Source: Narthecium ossifragum
Lineage: Eukaryota > Streptophyta > Magnoliopsida > Dioscoreales > Nartheciaceae
Direction of reading: 5' to 3'
NCBI GenBank assembly: GCA_963920575.1
Contig: OY986965.1
Coordinates: 27,321,342 to 27,385,341, forward strand
Length of the DNA: 64,000 nucleotides
Below are positions 44,675 through 54,950 of the stretch, one piece after another (positions within the stretch are counted from its first letter, which is position 1; each line of letters starts with the position of its first letter). Under the pieces are notes generated by a model, which saw only the letters and a program-made list of their open reading frames with translations, had not been told where the DNA came from and did not search any database. The position numbers were made by a program, and so were the translations under genes.

Positions 44675-45830
44675 TGAGGGCAGTTCATAGTTGGCAACAC
44701 TAATTACAATTACAAAACTTAATTTGTGTACAAGTACTCCAATCAAACTCCTTGGTTCATCGTATATATCTTGCAGTCCCTGGAAAAGCAAAAATGCTTC
44801 AAATCACACAAGCAGATGTGACCAGCTGCAAGTTGGAAGCTTCTCATGACATCGGCATAAAAAATATTCATGTTTTGGGGTATCAATTTTCAACACAACT
44901 AGGGATGGATGGATCATGGATGGTGGTACGTACATACATGTTTCTTTGGTCAATGGTCGTCTAATGAATCCATTTCGACTGGCTAGCTAGCATAATTTTA
45001 TGATTGAGGACTGATCGAGGACAACAATCGGAATACACTCCTCTCTTTTTCACATTTGATCATCTTGTCGCCTTCTTTGTTAGAAGGCTCATTTGGATTC
45101 TTCTGACCCAGAATGAAACACATCTAATCTTGCATGTCGCATTCTTTGTTAGCTAGAATACACTCCCACCTCTCTCTCGCTTTCCACTATTATTTTCTCA
45201 GCTCTACTGTTTTCATTCTCTACGTATATATACACAGGTTGAAACGCAGCACAGTTTGCACTTAACCACGTACCAGATAGTGCAGTCTCACAACAACAAG
45301 CATAGTTTTGTATATAGTTGGATTTGGATCATTTGGGCTTATTTCTAGCCAACCTAACATAAACTGTCTGGGCCTGGCGGCCAACCTGTACGTTAATCAC
45401 GTTCTGCTTACCAATATATATATTTAGTTTAGTAGCGTCTGATGGTGATTAGCGAGTGCGATTGGTTTAATGGGTGCTCGCGTGGTGTTTTCTTTTGGAC
45501 TTTGGAGCGATAATTTAATATCCAAAAATCCCCCCGTTCACACCTTTTCCCACTCGGATGACGTTTGCATAGCAAATTAGCAAGACATCGGCATCAAGGC
45601 CCCGCCCAACGTCAGCGTGCCGACGTCACGACTGATCGGGGTGGTTGGAGGACAGGTGGCAGGATATGATTTGTTTCAAAAGTCAGCACCGGCCAGAAGA
45701 GTAGATTAAATTGCACCATTTCCAATGTCACCCATGTGTGCGCCGATTAGCATCATTTTAGAATCTTTAATCGGCATATTCCAAACCGAAAGGTATGGAA
45801 TACACAAATAAAAAAATAATAATATCGCTA
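44675..45830 (+). repeat. Duplicated WRKY-cluster intergenic block P, copy in its probable native place
   Basis: Collinear with 12135-13430. It lies between the WRKY54/70-like and WRKY55-like genes. Confidence 0.85.
45450..45690 (+). promoter_or_regulatory. Conserved TGACG-rich block, copy 3, about 3 kb upstream of WRKY55-like gene 2
   Basis: Contains GGATGACGTTTGCATAGC, CCAACGTCAGCGTGCC and GACGTCACGACTGATC, then AAAAGTCAGCACC. Conserved against 13030-13260 and, more weakly, 6740-6990. TGACG cores are TGA-bZIP binding sites; the regulatory role is inferred. Confidence 0.5.
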
Positions 45831-47735
45831 CATCTGATCATCAGAGATGTACAAGACAATAACCGTCCTGTACCCATTGGTTCTTTTAAATAAATAAAAA
45901 ATAAGAGAGATCTTCCTTGCTCCATAAGAATTATTTGACACGGATTAGATTTAATTAGATTATATTTTTAAATTTTTATTTCTAATAATTAAATTGACCA
46001 TCCTACACAAATCTAATATACGTCATCTTAATCTAAATCAAATTTATTCATACGTATCATAAATCATCCTTATAAAAGACCACGGAGGGGAATAAACATA
46101 CTTGTTCAATTTACGAAACATACTTAGCATCTTTTCCCTCGTGCCCACGAAACCTTCAAAAGAAATAGAAATCGATGTGATTCTTCGGTGGAGATTGGAG
46201 GGATATCTTAAAGTTCTTAGGGCACTTTTAAATTGAGTATAAGTATATATAAATCCCGTTTATACATTTAAATAGTTTTTTCTAAATCCTATATAATTAT
46301 TTTTGATGTTTTATAACTTTTAGCTTATCCATTATACAAATTTATCATATCATCAATTCAAACAGTCCGTTAAAAGAGATGTATATATATGTGATGAATT
46401 CTATTTGATGACCAATTTGTTGTGATTAAAAATTTCAAGTTGCCACGATGACACCATCAATGTATATTGTATTGCAATTAATATATATTAGCCACCTGCA
46501 TGGAATAGTGTTTTCTAATCGGAGGTGGCGTGGTTTCTAATACACTATGAGCTCCATGATTAATGACTAGAAACGTGTCTGTGAACTGCATGTGATTAAG
46601 GATAACTCTTTTCTATTTGTGTAATAACTAGATTATTATGTGAGAGGAGGAGGCACCCATTCACACGGTTTGAATTTGTGTATTAAGAAATGGGGACATC
46701 CATGTGATGGTGTCTCTCACTCTCTCTCTCTCTCTCTCTCTCTCTCACATTGGCTAGACATTAAATTAATTGTTTAAAAAATTGCAAATAATCTCCAGTA
46801 CCAAGTCACACTTTTTATTGGATCACTAAAAACGAGTGAGAAGTCGTGGTAGACGTCAAAAGAATCTAAGGATAGATTTTGGGCCAAGTCTCTGTAAGGA
46901 TGACGGATGGTACCTACATAACAAAGTAATGACGCGGGGGATCAAACTCCGTAAATGTCCCGCCGGTCATTGGCTCATTGCTGACCAATGACCTCAACAG
47001 GCTTAATCATGGTAAAAAGCATACTAATAAGTTACGAAATGACTGAGGTTCCATTGGGCATGAAAAAGTTCCATATATACCATCCAGTATTGCCAGCGGA
47101 AAATTTTACCTATATAATCATATTAAATTAACCTCATGGGGTTTTCAAAATAATGTTTTGCTTTCATGAGGTTATGTGATGTTGTCATGCACAAATATAG
47201 GCAGTTTTGCGGTATCTAGGAGTTATGTTATGTTTTAGCCCAAAAAAACGTCTAAGTGAGTGAGAGAGGGAGAGAAAGAGAGAGCGGGTGGGGCCTATCT
47301 GTTAAATAAAATAAGTGACTGACTTGAGTCTTTCAAGTAGGCAGGTGGGATGCTCTAAGGGGGGATTGGCTCTTAGTGATGGATTAATACATGAGTTATT
47401 TGTATATTAGTGGTAGTTCTTATTGTATTTTGTAAATAAGGACTACCTCCTCTCCTCTCCTCTGTAGGCGACAGAGTAGGGAAGTAAATAGCTTGTGTGT
47501 TTTAGGCTATGTAGTGTGTATTAAATGTAACAATAGTTTTTTAACATGTAAAGTTTTGGTATTGTTTTTTTTTACATGAAAAACCTTCTAAAACCTCGTA
47601 TTACATGAAAGTTTTTTTCTTTTTTGAGTGAGCAACATGACTGAGGATAGTTTGGTCTTGATTGACAAAACTATCATTTATTTACAATAAATAGCGTCAG
47701 TGACACCTTGGACGATTACTAATATACAAATAGCT
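45831..47735. other. Upstream region of WRKY55-like gene 2
   Basis: AT-rich, non-coding. 46380-46440 and 46815-46870 align with 7850-7900 and 8025-8090 upstream of WRKY55-like gene 1 (for example TTTGATGACCAATTTGTTG against ttggtgaccgttgatt; GATCACTAAAAACGAGTGA against gatcactaaacaagtga). So the duplication includes distal promoter DNA. A (CT)n run lies at 46713-46746. Confidence 0.6.
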
Positions 47736-47880
47736 CATTCCTAGAAAGAATAATATGAGGGCTGACTACGTAGCTTCTCAGGCTCGGCGTTTGGCTGCCG
47801 TCATGGACGGGGTTAGTTCGTTTGGGTGTGTTTAAGTTGATGTAGTTCCACACTTCGGGTTTATCTTTTCAAAAAAGAAA
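47736..47880 (+). mobile_element. Truncated LINE 3' end (tentative)
   Basis: The plus-strand frame NNMRADYVASQARRLAAV, then MDGVSSFGCV and stop, resembles the extreme C terminus of plant LINE RNase H domains (N..AD..AS.AR). It is followed by a short 3' tail ending in TTTTCAAAAAAGAAAA. There is no upstream LINE sequence, as is usual for 5'-truncated copies. Confidence 0.45.
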
Positions 47881-48514
47881 ACCCTAGCCCCGCCCCTATC
47901 ATCTGCCACTAATAATTCCTTGAAACAGAGTTAGAACTTAGAAGATTCAAGTAAGCCACAAGTTAATAAAATATAGAAAAAAAAATTTAAAATGTTTGGG
48001 GAAAGGGTATGATCATTTCTTTCTTATTTGAGTTGGAGCGCGTCAAATTTTTGGTTATGCAATCAAGAACTTATCTGATCACTTACTTATTAGGCGCGGA
48101 ATAACTTTTTCCGCCAAGATTAGGTAATCCTTTTCTTAAATAAAAAAAAATTGCCCTGCTTTTATGTTTCATTCTTGAGGAATACGCAATCCGAAATTCG
48201 CAAGTAAAAAAACACTATATTTTAGTTCAGATGTCCATATCAAGCTGGAAAGATAAAAGAAAAAGGAAAGAAAAAAAAGCATAACACTTAGCTAGATTTC
48301 ACTGCATTGTATAATTATAATGTAATGTCCCAAGAACTTGGTTGGCGGTGGCGGTTTACTAGGAAGTTGCCAGGAATATGGCACTGAAAGCCATGACGAC
48401 ATCTCCTCAACGTCACTTCCACAGCATCACCATTCACCACACCTCGCTTGTTACGCGCCTCTTGCAAATAAAACAACACCCATGTTGATGGCTGCCGGCC
48501 TTCCCTCTCTTCAT

Positions 48515-48522
48515 TATATATA
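48515..48522 (+). promoter_or_regulatory. TATA box of WRKY55-like gene 2
   Basis: TATATATA, about 100 bases before the start codon, followed by a CT-rich leader. Confidence 0.55.
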
Positions 48523-48622
48523 CACCCCTCTCTGTCTCTGATCTCTTTAAGCAACTCACCCCACCCCACAACCCTTTCCTTGTTGTGTAGCCAATTAAGG
48601 AGAAGAGTAACACACCATAACC

Positions 48623-49932
48623 ATGATAACCCCCAAAGAAGAGAGATCGCCGGCGGCGGTGGAGGAGATAGTAAAGGGTCAGGTGCTGGCGGGGCAGCTG
48701 ATGGCCCTCCTGAGGCAGCCATCGGCGGAAGGCGAGGGGCCGGAGCCGATGGTTGGGCAACTTATGGAGGGGGTCTTAGGCTCGCTGTCTAGAGCGCTCG
48801 CTGCATTAGAGTCTGGGGTGAAGCTGGAGGTCAGCCAGGTTCTGGACCCCAGCGAGGCCGGCTCTCCGGAGCAAAGGAGCGAGAGCTCGAGCGGCCGGAA
48901 GAGGAAGGTTCAGCCGGCGAAGGACCGGCGAGGAGGCACCCGGAGAAGGTATATAAAATTTGATTTTTTCAGATCATTAAGTATGGTTGTTTGCCAAGTC
49001 AATTCCAAGGCTAACTTGATGGATTTCCCTTGGAAATGACACTAACAACCATGGATTGATGCATTTTTACTTCCTGAAAAGGGATCAGAGACAAAGTTGG
49101 GATTTTTTTTTTTAATAGTACTGATCTATTCATCTCTGATCTACAGAGGAAATCCTTCTTCGCTTAGAAAGACTGAAGCAAAGAGTCTAGAAGATGGGTA
49201 CACATGGAGGAAATATGGGCAGAAGGATATTTTCAGTGCCAAATTCCCAAGGTAATTAACCATATATTCTTGGGTTTCATATATGTCATCATCATCTTTT
49301 AATTCCAAAACTATCTAAACCCTTGTTTGTAGTTAGGATTCAAGTGAAACAATTGGAAGACTATGAGTATTAACTTGCTGTTGATCGATTGATTCTTCTT
49401 CAGGAGTTACTTTAGATGTAGCCACAAGCATGACCGAGGTTGCCAGGCAACAAGGCAAGTCCAGAAGTCCGAGCAGGACCCATCCATGTTTGTCATCATC
49501 TACATGGGGGAGCACACATGCATGAACACAACCACAGCGGCGAAATCCCTCAGGGATTCCTATGATGGAGCTTCTTGCTTGATCAACTTCGGATCGAACG
49601 CCGGCACCGCCGGAGTTGAGACACCCTTCTCCTCCTCCTTGCCTTCCTTGCTGATTCGGAACGAATGCGACGAAGAAGTCCTGAGCAGCCTCACCCCCCG
49701 GAGCTCGTCGTCGTCAGAGTACTCCTTCAAGCCGCAAGACCAGGTGGTGGGTCTTGAAGGGCTTGTGGTGCCGGCGACGGAGGTCGCCGACCGAGCTGTT
49801 TCTGATCTCGGTGATGCCACTTCGGACTTTCTGCCTTGTGCCGGCGGTCTAGATCACGACTTCATGGCATCATTTAGTATGGATGATTTGTTTAGGTTTG
49901 AGCACGATGACTTCTTTGGAAACTTAATGTGA
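48623..49932 (+). CDS. WRKY55: WRKY transcription factor, group III, WRKY55-like (copy 2)
   Basis: Exons 48623-48948, 49147-49251 and 49404-49932 (GT-AG, phase 2) give 319 residues. The N terminus contains LMEGVLGSLSRALAALES, shared with copy 1. A basic stretch (GRKRKVQ, RRGGTRRR) precedes the WRKY domain DGYTWRKYGQKDIFSAKFPR (WRKYGQK at about 129-135). The zinc finger is canonical C-X7-C-X23-H-X-C (RCSHKHDRGC to GEHTC). The C-terminal part is Ser-rich and acidic, ending with Asp/Phe-rich motifs. An AATAAA signal lies at 50055-50060. It is followed tail-to-tail by the PPR gene. The WRKY55 name rests on the conserved order WRKY54/70 - WRKY55 - PPR - GLY1. Confidence 0.93.
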
Positions 49933-51281
49933 TGCTAGAATCTTTTATTTGAGAGATCCTTGAGCCTTTTTGTTGTAAATATTCTAGTTTATAGTGAATT
50001 AAAGCAGTGTGAGCTCTTTCTTATAGATCTTGTGTTTTCATCAGCAAGAAATGTAATAAAGATCATTTGCTAATTTTTGTGAGTTAAATAGAAGAGGAAA
50101 AAGGGGAGGAACAGATGATCTTATCTGATGTTTACAGTTCATTAATTAGTTTGTGAGGGCTATAACTTTGGAAGTGTCAAATTCTCATCTTCGTTTTCCG
50201 TATAGATCAATCAAACTGTTTGCCACCATAAAAGCTTGTTCATCCTATGCAGATAATGTTTTAATCCACAAGAAAGGATGTTCTTTAATTATATATCAGA
50301 TTCAATATAGCCTTTTAATTATGATCAAGAGCTCTGAGTTTTTTTTTCTTTTTCTTTTTTAAATTCTGGAGCAGATGGTGGTTGCATCTGCCATTGTGGA
50401 AGATGCTAACTGTTCACTTATAAAAGATCAATAGAATGAGATCTATGATAGTAATGCTTCATGAATAACCTTAGTATGTTCTTGATATGGTCATCTTCAA
50501 GATGAAGGGTTAGAGCTAACATATCAAGGCACTATGTCAAATTGAGGTGATGTGTGAACAAGCAAAACGTTCTTCTTTGTTGACGCTAACTAATCTTTAC
50601 AAGCTTTCAAAAAGGTAAAACTTTTTTGGTCCAAATGTTATGGGTGGATGCTTTGTTTGCGTTCATACGCAGATCTGTTTCGCCAACCATCTTTTTGATG
50701 CCCTGCTGATAAGAAATTGACACAGCTTACTTTCTGTCTTGTAACTGAGATTTGAGGATTGCTCCTGCAAACAGAAATAGCTCAAGGTTTGTATTCCTGA
50801 AAATCGCCATAAAACTCCTTTTAATTTGTCATCTAGGCCTTGATGATCATACACTTCTTTAGACTGGGTTGCGATTTATAGGCTGACCGAGCTCAGCAAA
50901 GCTCTTGGTCAGTGGTCACAGAAATTACCGGCGGTCTCTACTTGCTCACTGATAACTAGGTTAATCCTATCAGCTAAATGTGCTCTGTCTCTGCTACTTC
51001 ATGTTGTCTATTGCTATTGCTGCAACAGTCTGATAAGTCTATGGCCGGCAACATCGGCTTCATTAAATATAGAACACAGAGTGATGCCATAAATCATCAT
51101 ACATATGAATAAGAAAAGAATGCTTGATACTCTTTTGATAACATAAACAGCAAAATGAGAACCTTCTTCTTTTGTGTCATCGAAGATTTGTTTGTCAATT
51201 ACAGCTTTTGCTGAAAGTGGCACAATCTTTACCTCATTCACTCTGCTTAGGACATTGCTAGATTTTCTCGCCTTTATGATG
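49933..51281. other. Intergenic region between convergent WRKY55-like and PPR genes
   Basis: Holds the WRKY poly(A) signal near 50055. The open frame at 51014-51328 on the minus strand overlaps the PPR end and has no domain. The remainder is probably PPR 3' UTR and spacer. Confidence 0.5.
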
Positions 51282-53846
51282 CTATCCAGGAAAGATGTGG
51301 CCTCCATGTGAGGACAGCAAATAAACACCAGAAATGAGATCCTTCTCTCTCATGATTTTTGTCAGATGTTTCAATGTATCATAAATATCATTTGTCGATG
51401 GAGATGAGGAATCACCAGCATAGAAAACAGAAACCTGATCTTTCACCTCAATCCAACTGCATCCCGGATTCTTCTTGGTTCCTTTTTCCCTCATTTGAAA
51501 CCTCAAGCCTGCTGCCTTGTCCAGCAATCCCATTTCACTGTAGAAGTTTAATAGTTGAGTGTAAATCCCACTGCCTTCAGGATTTAATTTGACTAGATGA
51601 GCAGCTGCTATTTCTCCAAGATTTTTATGCCGAAAAGATCTACAAGCACTTAACAAGCACAGCCAAATACTTTCATCAGGCTCAATGTGCATTTCTTTAA
51701 TAAAATGATAGGCTTCATCTAAACGACCAGCGCGACCAAGCAAATCCACCATGTTTGCATAATGCTCCATTCTAGGGATGATTCTGTAGTCCCTGCTCAT
51801 GGACTCGAAGAGTTTCAAGCCTTCTTCTACTGACCCTGAATGGCTGCAAGACAAGGCTAATGAAAGGAAAGTGGTATCATCTGGTCGCACCTCTGCTTTC
51901 TCCATCTGCTCAAACAATTCAATAGCTCTAAGGCAATGCCCATGAGATCCATATCCAGAAAACATTGTGTTCCAGGTCACTAAATTTTTTAAAGGCATCC
52001 TCTCAAAGATATTCTGTGCATATCTCAAGCATCCACATTTCATGTACATGTCGAGCAGCACATTTTCCACTTGAATATCAACTGGAATTGCGTTTCTAAC
52101 TTGATAGGCATGAATCATCTTGCCTCTAACCAATGCGGCTACCGAGGAAATCGAAGCAAGAACACTGGTTATGGAAACAGAGTCAGGAACAAAACCATAT
52201 TCGGACATGTGAACGAAAACTCTAATAGACTCATCAGCAAGGCGATTGCGACCATAGGCCGAGATCATAGAGTTCCATACAACCAAATTTTTGCGTGGAA
52301 TGGCGGCAAACACTCTTTCTGCTGCCTCTGGCAACGCACACTTTGCATACATATCTATAAGAGCACTTCCTACAAAAACATCAGCATTTGAGTTGCTCTT
52401 GATGGCATGGACGTGCACTTGAGACCCTAGTTCTAGACTTCCCAAACTTGAGCATGCAGAGACAAGAGTTGCAATGACTGCAGAATCAGGCTCTGATCCT
52501 TGGGCTCTCATTTGATTGAACAAACCAAAAGCATCACCAAACATTCTGTTTTGGCAAAACCCTGCTATCATGGAGCACGAGACCACAAAGTCCCTTTCCT
52601 CTGCTGATCTAAAAATACACAAAGCATCTGCAACATTGCTTCCTTTCATGTACATTGTTATCAAGGAGCTCATGACCACCATGTTATTCGACTCTGGTTT
52701 TTTAATCAGTTCTCCATGAACCACTCTGCCTAAGCTCCACAATCCAATCGTGCTGCAAGCTGATAACACATTAGACATGGTGAAGCAATCCGATGTTACG
52801 CCACTCTGTCTCATACTTTTGTAAATATGCAATGCTTCATATGCACAAGAATTAGCAATGTAAGCCGAGATCATTGAATTCCACAGCTCAACCCCTTTCG
52901 CTGCCTGACCATGAAACACTCTGCAAGCTTCGTTTGCTAATCCACATTTCGCATACATTCCCATGAGAGAAGTGCAAACATAAGAATCGAGCTCGAAGCC
53001 CATCTTTATCACGCAACAATGAACCAATTCTCCAAAGCCCAACTCCACTCCAATTGAGCAAGCCGTCAAAACACTAGCAAAGGACACCGACTGGATATCT
53101 ACATCATCATATTTCATGACCACAAACAGTTTCAAGCTTTCCTCCCACATCTTGTTGTGACAAAAGCCAGCGATCATAGCATTCCATATGATTACATTCT
53201 TGTCTTTGATGCCACAAAACACTCTGTGAGCTTCCACAAATTTGCCATGCTTAGCATACATATCGATCAACGCTGTCTCCAAGAACCGATCGTAACCCAA
53301 TCCATGTCTAACCACGTAAGCATGCACCTCCTTGCCGTGATCAAAATCCAAGCAATGGCTACTGCAAGCCCCTAGAAGGACACTAAGAGAGTACATGTCG
53401 GGCATAACACCCGACGATTGCATTCGTAAGAATAAAGAGAAGCCATGGTGCCGACAGCCATGATGGAAGTAACCAGCAAGCATAGTGTTCCACACAATTG
53501 CGTCTCGGTCAGGCAATCCGTTAAACACATAGGTAGCTTCTTGCAGGAAGCCACATTTGGCATACATGTTGACGAGAGAGCTGCCAATGTGGCTGTCAAA
53601 CTGGAGACCCAACTGGAGTATCCTTGCATGGATCTTCTTGCCAATGGCCGAGTCCAATTGGGAGGCACAGCTCTTGAGTAGGCTGGGTAAGGTGAACCTG
53701 GTGAGCTCATAGTGGTGGTGTCTGGTGTAAGTTGGATGGGAAGTCAGTGGTGTTATGGATTTAGTAGTGAAGCAAAGGTTTGGGGCACGATACAAGGATA
53801 AGAAATTTAGAGACTTTGTTGGCCATTGTTGCGGAACTGGAGGCAT
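51282..53846 (-). CDS. Pentatricopeptide repeat protein, PLS class with E domain, 854 aa
   Basis: A single intronless frame of 854 codons starts at ATG 53844-53846. The first about 50 residues are Ser/Thr/basic-rich and fit an organelle transit peptide. P, L and S repeats run from about residue 85 to 690, with typical sequences such as GSSLVNMYAKCGFLQEA, IVWNTMLAGY, LIDMYAKHGKFVEA, VLSACSTIG and LVTWNTMFSGYGSHG. They are followed by an E domain (GRAGRLDEA, WLCLLSACR, PGCSWIEVKDQVSVFYAGD). There is no C-terminal DYW deaminase. Such proteins bind organelle RNA sequence-specifically, often at C-to-U editing sites, and need a DYW partner in trans. Its place between WRKY55 and GLY1 suggests orthology with Arabidopsis At2g40720 (from memory). 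Confidence 0.95.
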   Translation of the reverse strand: MPPVPQQWPTKSLNFLSLYRAPNLCFTTKSITPLTSHPTYTRHHHYELTRFTLPSLLKSCASQLDSAIGKKIHARILQLGLQFDSHIGSSLVNMYAKCGFLQEATYVFNGLPDRDAIVWNTMLAGYFHHGCRHHGFSLFLRMQSSGVMPDMYSLSVLLGACSSHCLDFDHGKEVHAYVVRHGLGYDRFLETALIDMYAKHGKFVEAHRVFCGIKDKNVIIWNAMIAGFCHNKMWEESLKLFVVMKYDDVDIQSVSFASVLTACSIGVELGFGELVHCCVIKMGFELDSYVCTSLMGMYAKCGLANEACRVFHGQAAKGVELWNSMISAYIANSCAYEALHIYKSMRQSGVTSDCFTMSNVLSACSTIGLWSLGRVVHGELIKKPESNNMVVMSSLITMYMKGSNVADALCIFRSAEERDFVVSCSMIAGFCQNRMFGDAFGLFNQMRAQGSEPDSAVIATLVSACSSLGSLELGSQVHVHAIKSNSNADVFVGSALIDMYAKCALPEAAERVFAAIPRKNLVVWNSMISAYGRNRLADESIRVFVHMSEYGFVPDSVSITSVLASISSVAALVRGKMIHAYQVRNAIPVDIQVENVLLDMYMKCGCLRYAQNIFERMPLKNLVTWNTMFSGYGSHGHCLRAIELFEQMEKAEVRPDDTTFLSLALSCSHSGSVEEGLKLFESMSRDYRIIPRMEHYANMVDLLGRAGRLDEAYHFIKEMHIEPDESIWLCLLSACRSFRHKNLGEIAAAHLVKLNPEGSGIYTQLLNFYSEMGLLDKAAGLRFQMREKGTKKNPGCSWIEVKDQVSVFYAGDSSSPSTNDIYDTLKHLTKIMREKDLISGVYLLSSHGGHIFPG

Positions 53847-54950
53847 GACATAGTTCTCTTCAGAATGAGTGAAGAAAAGAACGGCAATTGGATTATTTCA
53901 CTGTGTAAGGCTTCTCAAGCAACGAATGGGTGGGTTCATACTTTGGCAAGGCCTTTTCCATGAATGCGTCTTTGCTTCAATCATAGAAGACAATTCAGAG
54001 AAATGCCAATGGAACAGCAGCTGCATTCTCTTTAATAGACCGTAGAGATCATTTGATACATCACTTATTTGAAACTATTTTTTATGGAAAAAACCTCCAA
54101 AGTGTCCTTTTATCTGAGAAGATCGCAAATGATCTCCACTTAATGTCTTTGTTTCAGTAAACCTACAGGGTTTATTATCTATTTGCTAGATGCTTTTAAA
54201 GAGCATTAGCAACATGAACTCACTGGGAATTAAGTTGCACACGATCGCTTTACATTCCAAAAAGCAGAGGAGAAAAAACTTGCACATGATTAGCTTCTTA
54301 AGGCCACGTTGGGAAGCAACATTTTGCATTTCCTTTTTTGGGCAGTGAAGAAGAACCTGCACAAAGCCAAGAAAAGGTCATCTATTGCCAAGAAAGCAGA
54401 TCTGAGATCAAACGAATTTGAAAACTGCATACACCCGATAGCCCTAGATGAAAACAGATTCAATTAAGACGGATTAAGTGAAGCTAAAACCATTAATCCT
54501 TGAGTGAACTTTATTTCAGCCCATTAATAGTACTGCCAATAGAAGACTCGTCATGAATGCAACAGAAAATATGTTACTTGAACCTGTTCTGAGATTGGAG
54601 ATGTACAAAAGGATGACTTCATTTCGGATAAAGAATCAAAATCTAATCTACTAACAAGTATGGAACAATTGCTTTCTATTTGCCATTGCATATCATTCGA
54701 GTGAAACATGACTCTCAAAACATCACTCTTACTTTGAGTCCATCGCATTAAGCTTAGCACTAATGAAACTCTAGCTACAATGCGCAACCAAGTTTTGTAA
54801 ACTTTTGCTAATCAGACTTGCATAACACTTATATTCTAGGATTAGGAATGGCATACAGGAAGACAAAAAATTTCTTCACCTCAACTGAACATAGGATTGA
54901 TGTCTTGTAAAGCGAAACGAGAAATTACTGCCTCAGGATCTTTGAAGTTC
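53847..54950. other. Intergenic region: GLY1 3' end and PPR promoter
   Basis: About 1.1 kb, non-coding. Both neighbours are on the minus strand, so this holds the 3' UTR of GLY1 and the promoter of the PPR gene. No repeats seen. Confidence 0.6.

Noticed and set aside
51014..51328. 104-codon frame at the PPR 3' end
   Set aside because: It overlaps the PPR stop in another frame and has no recognisable motif; most likely 3' UTR.
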